DNA of 17,667 bases from the NCBI GenBank assembly GCA_937926145.1, contig CALANW010000007.1, forward strand, positions 1 through 17,667, in the 5' to 3' direction. The DNA is from an uncultured Ruminococcus sp. (GTDB taxonomy: Bacteria > Bacillota > Clostridia > Oscillospirales > Ruminococcaceae). The position numbers were made by a program, and so were the translations under genes. This document shows, piece after piece, positions 7,239-14,558 of the stretch (position 1 is the first letter of the stretch; the number at the start of each line of letters is the position of its first letter). The notes below the pieces were generated by a model. The model did no database searches. It was not told the origin of the DNA and saw nothing but the letters and a program-made list of their open reading frames with translations.

Positions 7239-7289
7239 TGACTTTTTTCACTTCCTGACCGTGAACGGCTTTCTTGCTGTAACTTTAAA

Positions 7290-7328
7290 GCGAATATTCG
7301 TCCTTGTGCAAAAAACAACTGTATTCGC
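7290..7328 (-). promoter_or_regulatory. Stem-loop at the 5' end of the ACT-hom-thrB transcript
   Basis: On the - strand, GCGAATA (7328-7322) pairs with TATTCGC (7296-7290), and TTGT pairs with ACAA inside. The predicted transcription start is near 7332, so the RNA would begin only a few bases before this stem. It could stabilise the mRNA or act as an attenuation leader. No U-run follows directly. Confidence 0.5.
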
Positions 7329-7338
7329 AATAAATACA

Positions 7339-7367
7339 ATTATAGCAATTCACACTCGTTTTGTCAA
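7339..7367 (-). promoter_or_regulatory. Consensus promoter of the ACT-hom-thrB operon
   Basis: Read on the - strand: TTGACA (7367-7362), a 17-bp spacer, then TATAAT (7344-7339), preceded by TGC so it is also an extended -10. This is a perfect match to the sigma-A consensus and implies strong basal transcription unless a repressor or the leader limits it. Confidence 0.92.
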
Positions 7368-7443
7368 GCTAAAATATGGCACAATTTTCATTTTAACATA
7401 TTGTTCACAAAATAAAGCGGGCTGAATATATTTTCGGAAAGAC

Positions 7444-7472
7444 TTGATTTAATCCAAGAATTGTGATATACT
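7444..7472 (+). promoter_or_regulatory. Probable promoter of rpiB-upp
   Basis: TTGATT (7444-7449), a 17-bp spacer and TATACT (7467-7472) predict a start near 7479. It is divergent to the ACT-hom-thrB promoter, with about 77 bp between the -35 boxes, so one regulator could touch both. Confidence 0.65.
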
Positions 7473-7528
7473 ATAATAAACTATTTTTCCGAAGGGAGAG
7501 CCGTTCTTTTCGGGCGGCAGCTATTATT

Positions 7529-7972
7529 ATGGATATTAGAAAAGATAAGATCGCTATCGGAAGCGACCACGCAGGCTATGCGTTGAAAAAAGAGATCATA
7601 AAGCACCTTGACGACCTCGGTGTCCCTTACATAGAGCTTGGCTGTATGGACGGAACGAGCTGTGATTATCCGCTCGTTGCCCGTGAGGTCTGCTCAAAGA
7701 TCACCGACGGCACTGTAAAGCAGGCTATCCTTATCTGCGGAACGGGAATCGGCATCTCTATCGCCGCAAACAAGGTAAAGGGTATCCGTGCAGCACTCTG
7801 TACAGACGCTTACACCGCAAAATACACCCGCCTTCACAATGATGCTAACGTCCTATGTATGGGCGGACGCGTTACGGGCGCAGGCGTTGCGGAAGAAATG
7901 GTAGATGTTTTCCTCTCCACCGATTTTGAGGGCGGCAGACACCAGCGCAGAGTTGACCTTATTGAAGAATAA
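7529..7972 (+). CDS. rpiB: Ribose-5-phosphate isomerase B
   Basis: RpiB interconverts ribose 5-phosphate and ribulose 5-phosphate in the pentose phosphate pathway. Motifs of the LacAB_rpiB family are complete: GSDHAG (11-16), CDYP (45-48), CGTGIGISIAANK (70-82, with the catalytic cysteine), RLHNDANVL (101-109) and GGRHQRR (135-141). The 147 residues are normal. ATG 7529 is chosen because the only upstream in-frame start (GTG 7463) lies before the predicted transcription start. No good ribosome site sits directly before it; GAAGGGAGAG (7491-7500) is about 29 nt away, beyond possible stem pairing. upp follows after 22 nt, a pairing that makes PRPP supply and use neighbours. Confidence 0.95.
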   Translation: MDIRKDKIAIGSDHAGYALKKEIIKHLDDLGVPYIELGCMDGTSCDYPLVAREVCSKITDGTVKQAILICGTGIGISIAANKVKGIRAALCTDAYTAKYTRLHNDANVLCMGGRVTGAGVAEEMVDVFLSTDFEGGRHQRRVDLIEE

Positions 7973-7994
7973 TTATTTTTGGAGGTATTTATAA

Positions 7995-8624
7995 ATGCAG
8001 AATGTTAAACTTATCGACCACCCCCTCGTTCAACACAAGATCACAATGATGAGAGATATCAACACGGGCACAAAGGAATTCAGAGAGCTCGCTTCCGAAA
8101 CAGCAATGCTCATGTGCTATGAAGCTACCCGTGATCTTCCTCTTAAAACTGTTGAGATACAGACACCCGTTGCCGTTGCAAAGTCAAAGGTAATTTCGGG
8201 CAAAAAGATAGCTTTCGTTCCCGTACTCCGTGCAGGTCTTGCAATGGCTGACGGTATCATCGAGCTTCTCCCTGCCGCAAAGGTAGGTCATATCGGAATC
8301 TTCCGTGACCCCGAAACAAAGAATGCAGTTGAATATTACTGCAAGCTCCCGGTTGACGTTGCCGAAAGAGAAGTTATCATCACAGATATCATGCTCGCAA
8401 CAGGCGTTACAGCCGTTAAGACTATCGATATCCTCAAAAATGCAGGCGTTAAGAAGATAAAGCTTATGTGCATCATCGCAAGCCCCGAGGGAATCGAAGC
8501 CGTAAACAAGGCTCACTCCGATGTTGAAATTTACTGCGGAAGCATTGACGACGGACTCAACGAACACAAGTATATCGTTCCGGGTCTTGGCGATGCAGGC
8601 GACAGAATCTTCGGAACAAAGTAA
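7995..8624 (+). CDS. upp: Uracil phosphoribosyltransferase
   Basis: Upp makes UMP from uracil and PRPP (pyrimidine salvage, cytoplasm). Seen: PVLRAGL (76-82), GIFRDPET (101-108), the PRPP loop at 129-140 and the uracil-binding C-terminus YIVPGLGDAGDRIFGT (193-208). The 209 residues equal the usual length. The PRPP loop reads DIMLATGVTA where the family normally has DPMLATGGS; Asp131 and the MLATG core are kept, so the enzyme is likely active. GGAGG (7981-7985) lies 9 nt before the ATG. It is co-transcribed with rpiB. A 211-nt structured gap separates it from glmS. Confidence 0.96.
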   Translation: MQNVKLIDHPLVQHKITMMRDINTGTKEFRELASETAMLMCYEATRDLPLKTVEIQTPVAVAKSKVISGKKIAFVPVLRAGLAMADGIIELLPAAKVGHIGIFRDPETKNAVEYYCKLPVDVAEREVIITDIMLATGVTAVKTIDILKNAGVKKIKLMCIIASPEGIEAVNKAHSDVEIYCGSIDDGLNEHKYIVPGLGDAGDRIFGTK

Positions 8625-8646
8625 TCAACTTTAAGTATAATACGAT

Positions 8647-8743
8647 CAGTAAATTCCTGTATGGATAATTTCATTCATACGGGAATAAACTGTTTAAAGA
8701 GATAATACCGTGTAAAAAGCACTGATTTTCAGAAAATATGCTT
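8647..8743 (+). other. Two stem-loops in the upp-glmS gap
   Basis: First stem: CAGT (8647-8650) and ATTCCTGTATG (8653-8663) pair with CATACGGGAAT (8676-8686) and ACTG (8689-8692), with a symmetric AA/AA internal loop. Second stem: AAAGCA (about 8715-8720) pairs with TGCTTT (about 8738-8743), with CTGA/TCAG inside. Neither is followed by a strong U-run. The first may be a weak terminator of upp, or both may belong to a glmS leader. I see no glmS ribozyme core (AGCGCC...) here and no clear promoter. Confidence 0.5.
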
Positions 8744-8835
8744 TACATAATGTATCATCAGCCAAAATTATTACATTTTGTATATAAAATGATATGTTCA
8801 TAACTTCAATATATTGAAAAAGGAGGCTGCTGCCA

Positions 8836-10689
8836 ATGTGTGGAATTGTCGGATATGTCGGAAAGGAAGAATGTGCCGATATCCTTGTCGAAGCGCTTCG
8901 CAGACTTGAATACAGAGGCTACGATTCAGCAGGCATTGCCGTTTTTGAGGGCGACAGAATAAAGACCGTTAAAGCCAAGGGCAAAATTTGCCCCGAAGAG
9001 GGTGACAACAAAGGCACGGGATTAATGGCAAAGCTTGAAGCCGAGGGAAAACCCGTCGGAACGTGCGGCATCGGTCATACCCGTTGGGCAACCCACGGCG
9101 AACCGTCCGATATCAACTCTCACCCTATCGGAAACGGCAGAGTTTCCATTGTTCATAACGGCATCATCGAAAATTACCGCGAGCTGAAAGCTTTCCTAAT
9201 CTCCAAAGGCTACGGATTTGAGAGCGAAACGGACACGGAAACCGTTGCAAAGCTCCTCGACTACTATTATGAGGGCGACCCGATAGACGCTATCACCAAG
9301 GCACTCGCGGATATCAGAGGCGCTTATGCGCTCGGCATTATTTTCCGTGAGCATAAAAATAAGATCTACGCCGCAAGAAAGGAATGTCCCCTTATCGTCG
9401 GCAAGGGCGAGGGTGAAAACTTCATCGCCTCGGATATAACCGCTATTCTCCAGCGTACACGCGATTACTACCTGCTTGACCCGAACGAAATTGTAGAAAT
9501 TACCGAAGATTCAATAAAATTCTTCGATCTTCATAGAAATCCTATCGAAAAGGAACTCCAGACCGCAACTTGGGACATCGAATCCGCAGAAAAGGGCGGC
9601 TATGAGCACTTTATGCTCAAAGAGATACACGAACAGCCCTCCGCTGTAAGAAATACTATCTCGCCGCGTATTTTTGACGGACTCCCGAGATTTGAGGAAG
9701 AATGTGGTCTTTCCTACGAAAAGATCCGCAGCTATAAGAACATTTTCATCGTCGGCTGCGGCTCGGCTATGCACGCAGGTATGGTCGGAAAGTACGTTAT
9801 CGAAAAGCTCGCAAGAGTTCCCGTTACCGTCGATATCGCCTCGGAATTTCGCTACCGCGAACCGCTCGTCACCGACAAGGACCTCGTTATCATAATTTCG
9901 CAGTCGGGTGAAACCGCTGATACTCTTGCCGCTTTGAAGCTTTCCAACTCGCTCGGCGCTGATACGCTCGCGCTCGTAAATGTTGTCGGCTCGACCATTG
10001 CAAGAGAAGCTAAAATGGTAATGTACACAAACGCAGGTCCTGAAATTTCTGTCTGCTCGACAAAGGCTTACGCTGTTCAGATAGCGTTTATGTACCTGCT
10101 CGCTTTTGGAATTGCCTACGCTGTCGGCGGCATAAGCGAAGAAAAATGCCGTGCGCTCACTCACGAACTTGAACAGATACCCGATAAGATACAGAAGAGC
10201 ATTGATGACAAGTCGGCTTACCAGTTCGTAGCTTCAAAAATTATGAACGCAGACAGCCTGCTTTATATCGGCAGAGGTCTTGACTATGCTTTGAGTATGG
10301 AGGGTTCGCTCAAACTCAAGGAAATTTCTTATATCCACAGCGAATCCTACGCCGCAGGCGAGCTTAAACACGGCACAATATCACTCATCGACGACGGAAT
10401 GCCCGTTATCGCCGTTGCAACACAGCGCGACCTCTTTGAAAAGACCGCTTCAAACGTCAAGGAAGTTAAGACGAGAGGTGCAAAGGTCGTTATGGTCTGC
10501 CGTGAGGATATGGATCCCGAAGCGGAGAGCGTTGACTATATCGTAAAAATTCCCGTTACCGAAAGTGATATTCTTATGCCGATGATAACGGTAGTTCCGC
10601 TCCAGCTCATCGCTTATTATACAGCCGTTCAGAGAGGAAACAACGTAGATAAGCCTAAAAACCTCGCAAAATCCGTAACGGTCGAATAA
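8836..10689 (+). CDS. glmS: Glutamine-fructose-6-phosphate aminotransferase (isomerizing)
   Basis: GlmS makes glucosamine 6-phosphate from fructose 6-phosphate and glutamine, the entry to UDP-GlcNAc and peptidoglycan. Layout: an N-terminal class II glutaminase with Cys2 as nucleophile after Met removal, YRGYDSAG (26-33), GHTRWATHGEP (80-90) and HNGIIENY (107-114); linker YEHFMLKEIHEQP (256-268); SIS domain 1 with FIVGCGSAMHAG (304-315), SQSGETADT (355-363) and CSTKAY (407-412); SIS domain 2; and the C-terminus LAKSVTVE (610-617). Its 617 residues are slightly longer than the usual 608, from a small insertion near residues 52-66. AAAGGAGG lies about 10 nt before the ATG. The GT2 gene follows after 16 nt. 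Confidence 0.97.
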   Translation: MCGIVGYVGKEECADILVEALRRLEYRGYDSAGIAVFEGDRIKTVKAKGKICPEEGDNKGTGLMAKLEAEGKPVGTCGIGHTRWATHGEPSDINSHPIGNGRVSIVHNGIIENYRELKAFLISKGYGFESETDTETVAKLLDYYYEGDPIDAITKALADIRGAYALGIIFREHKNKIYAARKECPLIVGKGEGENFIASDITAILQRTRDYYLLDPNEIVEITEDSIKFFDLHRNPIEKELQTATWDIESAEKGGYEHFMLKEIHEQPSAVRNTISPRIFDGLPRFEEECGLSYEKIRSYKNIFIVGCGSAMHAGMVGKYVIEKLARVPVTVDIASEFRYREPLVTDKDLVIIISQSGETADTLAALKLSNSLGADTLALVNVVGSTIAREAKMVMYTNAGPEISVCSTKAYAVQIAFMYLLAFGIAYAVGGISEEKCRALTHELEQIPDKIQKSIDDKSAYQFVASKIMNADSLLYIGRGLDYALSMEGSLKLKEISYIHSESYAAGELKHGTISLIDDGMPVIAVATQRDLFEKTASNVKEVKTRGAKVVMVCREDMDPEAESVDYIVKIPVTESDILMPMITVVPLQLIAYYTAVQRGNNVDKPKNLAKSVTVE

Positions 10690-10705
10690 AAGGAATAATT
10701 TTAAG

Positions 10706-11665
10706 ATGGATAAAAAATTGATCTCGGTAGTTGTCCCCTGCTATAACGAGGAGGAAGTGCTTCCGCTGTTTTATGACGAGATAGTCCGTGTCAGCGGCGA
10801 AATGATGAACGCTCACCCACAGCTTTCGTTCGAGTTTCTGTTTATCAATGACGGCTCAAAGGATAAAACGCTCACCATTCTCCGCAACCTTGCCAAGAAA
10901 GACGAGCGCGTCCGCTATGTTTCGTTCTCGCGCAACTTCGGAAAAGAGCCTGCGCTCTATGCAGGACTGGAAAATTCCAAGGGCGACTATGTTGTCACAC
11001 TCGATGCCGACCTCCAGCACCCTCCGAAGCTTATCCCCGAAATGTATAATATAGTATCCTCGGGCGAATATGACTGCGCCGCAACAAGACGAATTTCCCG
11101 AAAGGGCGAGCCGAAGCTGCTCTCATTCTTCTCGCGAAGCTTCTACAAAGTCATAAACAGCATCTCCCAAACGCAGATAGTTGACGGCGCGCAGGATTTC
11201 CGCTTTATGACAAGACAAATGGTGGACGCTATCCTCTCAATGAGCGAACGCAACCGCTTCTCAAAGGGAATCTTCTCCTGGGTCGGCTTCGATACGAAGT
11301 ATATCCCCGTTGAAAACACCGAACGCGCCGCAGGAACGACCACCTGGAACTTCTGGAAGCTTTTCAAATATTCCCTCGAGGGAATAATGGCGTTCTCTAC
11401 CGCACCGCTCGCTTTCTCCGTCTTAATGGGAATAATTGTCCTCATAGCTTCGCTTGTGATGCTTATAATCACGATAGTTTCCGCCTGCAAAGCAGCCGCT
11501 TGGCAGATACCGTTCATAACGTTCCTTGTAACGTTCGTCGGCGGCTTGCAGCTTTTCTGCGGCGGAATAAATGCACTCTATGAGCAGAAGCTTTACACCG
11601 AGATAAAGAAACGTCCTATCTATATCGCAAAGGAAACCGAAAAAAACGAAAGGAATGATAAATAA
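10706..11665 (+). CDS. Family 2 glycosyltransferase, polyprenyl-phosphate type, membrane anchored
   Basis: This is a 319-residue GT-A glycosyltransferase of the DPM1/GtrB/YkcC group, which moves a sugar from a nucleotide sugar to undecaprenyl phosphate at the inner membrane face. Seen: VPCYNEEE (10-17), NDGS (48-51), DADLQHPP (100-107, with the metal-binding DAD), QDFRFM (163-168) and ERNRF (181-185). Two hydrophobic helices follow (about 230-260 and 265-292), then a charged cytoplasmic tail. Donor sugar and final polymer cannot be told from sequence. It sits 16 nt after glmS, and its stop directly abuts the ppa ATG, so the three are probably one operon for envelope sugar supply. AAAAGGA lies about 11 nt before the ATG. 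Confidence 0.9.
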   Translation: MDKKLISVVVPCYNEEEVLPLFYDEIVRVSGEMMNAHPQLSFEFLFINDGSKDKTLTILRNLAKKDERVRYVSFSRNFGKEPALYAGLENSKGDYVVTLDADLQHPPKLIPEMYNIVSSGEYDCAATRRISRKGEPKLLSFFSRSFYKVINSISQTQIVDGAQDFRFMTRQMVDAILSMSERNRFSKGIFSWVGFDTKYIPVENTERAAGTTTWNFWKLFKYSLEGIMAFSTAPLAFSVLMGIIVLIASLVMLIITIVSACKAAAWQIPFITFLVTFVGGLQLFCGGINALYEQKLYTEIKKRPIYIAKETEKNERNDK

Positions 11666-12211
11666 ATGAATATCTGGCATGATATTTCCCCGAACAGAAT
11701 CACAAAGAGCGACTTTTTCGCAGTAATCGAGATCGAAAAGGGCAGCAAGATGAAGTACGAACTCGATAAGAAAACGGGCTTCCTGATGCTCGACCGAGTT
11801 CTCTATACCTCAACTCACTACCCTGCAAACTACGGCTTTATCCCCCGTACTTATGCCGACGACGGCGACCCACTTGACGTTCTCGTACTCTGCTCCGAGT
11901 CGATAGAACCGCTCGCACTCGTAAAATGCTATCCTATCGGCGTAATTTCAATGCTCGACAACGGCGCGCTTGACGATAAGATAATCGCAATACCGTTCAA
12001 CGACCCGACCTACAATTCGTACAAGGACGTTTCCGAACTTCCGAAGCACGTTTTCGACGAAATGTCGCACTTCTTCACGGTCTATAAGTCCCTCGAGGGC
12101 AAGGAAACCGTCATAGATGAAGTCAAGGGCAAGGACGACGCAGTACAGATAATCGAACGCTGCATCGACAGATACATCGACTGCTTCTGCAAAGGAAAAG
12201 AACACGAGTAA
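11666..12211 (+). CDS. ppa: Inorganic pyrophosphatase, family I
   Basis: It hydrolyses pyrophosphate to phosphate, pulling nucleotide-sugar and nucleotide-forming reactions forward. This is the soluble Mg-dependent family I enzyme. Seen: IEIEKGSKMKYELDKKTG (21-38) with active-site Glu and Lys residues, YPANYGFIPRTY (52-63), the signature DDGDPLDVLV (65-74) with three metal-binding aspartates, LDDKIIA (102-108), and the Tyr-Lys pair at 140-141. At 181 residues it is normal for bacteria. The ATG immediately follows the glycosyltransferase TAA, and AAGGA about 11 nt upstream lies inside the previous gene, indicating translational coupling. The + strand run ends here; repeats and the convergent eno gene follow. 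Confidence 0.95.
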   Translation: MNIWHDISPNRITKSDFFAVIEIEKGSKMKYELDKKTGFLMLDRVLYTSTHYPANYGFIPRTYADDGDPLDVLVLCSESIEPLALVKCYPIGVISMLDNGALDDKIIAIPFNDPTYNSYKDVSELPKHVFDEMSHFFTVYKSLEGKETVIDEVKGKDDAVQIIERCIDRYIDCFCKGKEHE

Positions 12212-12215
12212 ATAA

Positions 12216-12674
12216 AATTCGGAATTAGGAATTCGAAATGCGGAATTAATTTAATGCGTAATTCGTAATTCGTAATGCGTAATTATTTTTGCTCCGAAAA
12301 ATGTCATAGAATCGTAGGGTCGGATTCTATATCCGCCCGTTGCAAATCCGTATTTTAACCAAAATCTCTGTAGGGGACGAGTCACCCGTCCCGAATCGCG
12401 TCAGCGATTTTCGATGCACGAAAATGCCGTGAACATTAATAACGAATAAAAAAGACCTGTTTTCAAAGGAAATATTCCGATGAAAGCAGGTCTATTCGTT
12501 TATTGCATAAATGTCTTGTGACGCGGGACGGAACCCGTCCCCTACAAAAATTTTGCCGTAATTTCGTAGATTTGCATCGGTCGGATATAGAATCCAACCC
12601 TACGGAAATACCGTTTTGCCGTAAAATTACGGAGCAAAATAATTCCAAATTCCGAATTCCTAATTCCGAATTCG
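12216..12674. repeat. Composite nested inverted repeat between ppa and eno
   Basis: The outer ends are exact 20-bp inverted copies, 12216-12235 (AATTCGGAATTAGGAATTCG) and 12653-12672. Inside them, arms 12314-12392 and 12525-12603 are also reverse complements along about 79 bp. Each arm carries a GGGCGGAT/ATCCGCCC-type hairpin and a GGGACGGG/CCCGTCCC-type hairpin. The centre is the terminator-like hairpin at 12441-12500. TTTTGCTCCG (12286-12295) and CGGAGCAAAA (12630-12639) also pair. The left arm has an extra block of 7-bp TAATGCG/TAATTCG units (12252-12285). I see no coding frame that fits the codon use. The full unit fills most of the 592 bp between the convergent genes. Confidence 0.85.
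12441..12500 (-). terminator. Central hairpin, intrinsic terminator for eno
   Basis: AGACCTGTTTTC (12453-12464) pairs with GAAAGCAGGTCT (12482-12493), with one T-G pair and an inner GGAA/TTCC stem. AACGAAT (12441-12447) and ATTCGTT (12494-12500) form an outer stem. On the - strand the inner stem is followed by TTTTTT, the form of an intrinsic terminator, about 310 nt after the eno stop. On the + strand there is no T-run. Confidence 0.7.
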
Positions 12675-12696
12675 ACAAAAAGCCGCCTTTCGGCGA

Positions 12697-12718
12697 GGGA
12701 CGGGCTGCCCGTCCCTAC
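12697..12718. repeat. GGGACGGG/CCCGTCCC hairpin before eno's 3' end
   Basis: GGGACGGG (12697-12704) pairs perfectly with CCCGTCCC (12708-12715) across a 3-nt loop and is followed by TAC. It is a fourth, separate copy of the hairpin type present at 12370-12392, 12525-12545 and 14646-14668. A small hairpin CGCC-TTT-CGGCG lies just upstream (about 12684-12695). A further palindrome ACGTTTC-GA-GAAACGT lies at 12777-12792, beside the eno stop; it lacks a U-run. Confidence 0.7.
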
Positions 12719-12803
12719 ATTGTAAAGGATATAGAGATTTGTTCTTTCACATCATAGCATACAGCTGTTCATTTCAACGTTTCGAGAAACGTCGGAAATG
12801 TTT

Positions 12804-14099
12804 TTACTTCATAAAGCTGAATGCGTTCTTTCCGGGGTAAACTGCGCTTGCGCCGAGCTGTTCTTCGATGCGGATAAGCTGATTATACTTAGCTGTACGC
12901 TCGCTTCTGCTCGGTGCGCCCGTCTTGATCTGGCAGGTATTCAATGCTACTGCGAGGTCTGCGATAGTTGTATCTTCGGTTTCGCCCGAACGGTGGGAAG
13001 CGATTGCTGTATAGCCTGCTTTATATGCCATTTTGATCGCTTCGAGTGTTTCGGAAACAGAACCTATCTGGTTGAGCTTGATGAGGATAGAGTTTCCGCA
13101 GCCAAGGGAGATACCCTTTGCAAGACGTTCTGTATTTGTTACGAAGAGGTCATCACCTACGAGCTGAACTTTTCCGCCAAGCTCCTTAGTCATGATCTGC
13201 CAGCCTTCCCAGTCTTCTTCGTCAAGACCGTCCTCGATAGAGTAGATAGGATACTTTTCACAAAGCTGTGCCCAATGAGCAACAAGCTCGGCAGATGTGA
13301 AGTCCTTGCCCGACTTCGGGAGGTGATACTTACCCTTTTCGCCGCTCTTCCACTCGGAGGAAGCTGCGTCCATTGCGAGAACGAAGTCTTCGCCGGGCTT
13401 ATAGCCTGCCTTTTCAACTGCACTGAGGATATACTGGATAGCTTCCTCATCGCTTGCGAGGTCAGGAGCGAAGCCGCCCTCATCGCCGACAGATGTTGCA
13501 AGTCCCTTGCTCTTCAAAAGTGCTGCGAGAGCATGGAAAACTTCTGTACACTGGCGAAGTCCCTCTGTGAAGCTCTTTGCGCCAACAGGCATGATCATAA
13601 ATTCCTGAACATCGACTGTATTTGCTGCGTGTGCGCCGCCGTTGAGAATGTTCATCATAGGAACAGGGAGACGGTTTGCGTTCACGCCGCCGAGGAATCT
13701 GTAGAGCGGGATATCGAGTGATGCTGCAGCTGCTCTTGCGCAGGCAATGGAAACAGCAAGGATAGCGTTTGCACCAAGCTTGCTCTTATCCTTTGTGCCG
13801 TCTGCTTCGATCATAGCTTTGTCTACAGCATAGATGTCGGAAGCGTCGATGCCGATAACAGCATCACGGATTATTGTATTTACGTTGTTTACAGCCTTTG
13901 AAACGCCCTTGCCGCCGAAGCGTGACTTGTCGCCGTCACGAAGTTCGAGTGCTTCAAATTCGCCCGTGGAAGCACCGCTCGGTGCAGCTCCTCTTGCAAC
14001 AGTTCCGTCAGCGAGCCAAACCTCAGCCTCAACAGTAGGATTTCCTCTGGAGTCAATGATCTCGCGTCCGATGACATTTTCGATCTCAAGATAATTCAT
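12804..14099 (-). CDS. eno: Enolase
   Basis: Enolase turns 2-phosphoglycerate into phosphoenolpyruvate in glycolysis (cytoplasmic, Mg-dependent). Seen: REIIDSRGNPTVEAEV (12-27), GGAHAANTVDVQEFMI (155-170), SIEDGLDEEDW (metal site), LIKLNQIGS and the signature ASHRSGETEDTTIADLAVAL near the C-terminus. The 431 residues match the family. The ATG at 14099 is chosen because it gives the normal N-terminus MNYLEIENV and has AGAGAGG about 9 nt upstream. An in-frame GTG at 14177 adds 26 non-conserved residues without a ribosome site. Transcription probably starts near 14249, giving a 150-nt leader. Downstream lie the repeat elements and the - strand terminator. Confidence 0.97.
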   Translation of the reverse strand: MNYLEIENVIGREIIDSRGNPTVEAEVWLADGTVARGAAPSGASTGEFEALELRDGDKSRFGGKGVSKAVNNVNTIIRDAVIGIDASDIYAVDKAMIEADGTKDKSKLGANAILAVSIACARAAAASLDIPLYRFLGGVNANRLPVPMMNILNGGAHAANTVDVQEFMIMPVGAKSFTEGLRQCTEVFHALAALLKSKGLATSVGDEGGFAPDLASDEEAIQYILSAVEKAGYKPGEDFVLAMDAASSEWKSGEKGKYHLPKSGKDFTSAELVAHWAQLCEKYPIYSIEDGLDEEDWEGWQIMTKELGGKVQLVGDDLFVTNTERLAKGISLGCGNSILIKLNQIGSVSETLEAIKMAYKAGYTAIASHRSGETEDTTIADLAVALNTCQIKTGAPSRSERTAKYNQLIRIEEQLGASAVYPGKNAFSFMK

Positions 14100-14229
14100 A
14101 ATAAATACCTCTCTTTGATTCACCGCGATTGCGGAGTATTTTACATTATTATTCCTTTTTTTCCGTTCTGTATTCACGTTCAGCCGCCGTGCGCATCGAA
14201 TCGGATGAACGGATAACAGTTCATTTAAT

Positions 14230-14249
14230 CAGTTAGCATTTGCTAACTG
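14230..14249 (-). promoter_or_regulatory. Palindrome at the eno transcription start
   Basis: CAGTTAGC-ATTT-GCTAACTG is a perfect 8+8 inverted repeat. Its upstream edge coincides with the predicted first base of the eno mRNA, 7 nt after the -10 box. It is either an operator covering +1 or a 5'-terminal RNA hairpin that stabilises the transcript. The remaining leader (14100-14229) has one further small stem, CCGC-AAT-CGCGG. Confidence 0.7.
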
Positions 14250-14255
14250 AAATTT

Positions 14256-14284
14256 ATTATAGCATACCTCATATAAAATTACAA
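14256..14284 (-). promoter_or_regulatory. Promoter of eno
   Basis: Read on the - strand: TTGTAA (14284-14279), a 17-bp spacer, TATAAT (14261-14256), with TGC before the -10 (extended -10). It is close to the sigma-A consensus and fits a highly expressed glycolytic gene. Confidence 0.85.
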
Positions 14285-14558
14285 GTGACAGAACACACGA
14301 TAATCATTCGGCATATTTATCAATGGTGAACAAATACATACCTAACTTTGGGGTATTGTAAATATGCTGAAAAATCGGCTATTCTGCGTGGTTTTTGGTT
14401 TTTGGATCTTGTAAAAAGTAAGTTAGGACTAAGTGATTTTTATTGTAAATACGCCGCCGCAGTTGATGAATATTCAGCGGATTTTACGAATGATGTGATT
14501 TTCATATTTTGTGGAGAACAAGGTTATGTCCATAATTACACCAACAAATTTCAATCTT
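14285..14558. other. Non-coding stretch upstream of eno
   Basis: About 270 bp of AT-richer sequence lies between the eno promoter and the second repeat copy. A + strand frame is open from 14330 to 14605 but has no ATG and no ribosome site. Its only early start is a TTG at 14348, it runs into the repeat hairpin, and its codon use differs from neighbouring genes. It could be a decayed gene remnant. ATTGTAAATATGC and ATTGTAAATACGC recur about 85 bp apart. Nothing else is recognisable. Confidence 0.4.

Noticed and set aside
7463..7528. Upstream GTG start for rpiB
   Set aside because: It lies before the predicted transcription start and would add residues absent from the family.
8625..8835. glmS ribozyme
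   Set aside because: I looked for the conserved core near the glmS start and did not find it, though I cannot run a covariance model.
12463..12757. Short open frames within the ppa-eno repeats
   Set aside because: They lie wholly inside inverted repeats and hairpins, so their openness reflects repeat sequence.
12798..13721. 307-codon + strand open frame opposite eno
   Set aside because: It is a shadow of the biased codon use of enolase.
14100..14177. GTG start adding 26 residues to enolase
   Set aside because: There is no ribosome site and the residues are not enolase-like; the ATG at 14099 has AGAGAGG at good spacing.
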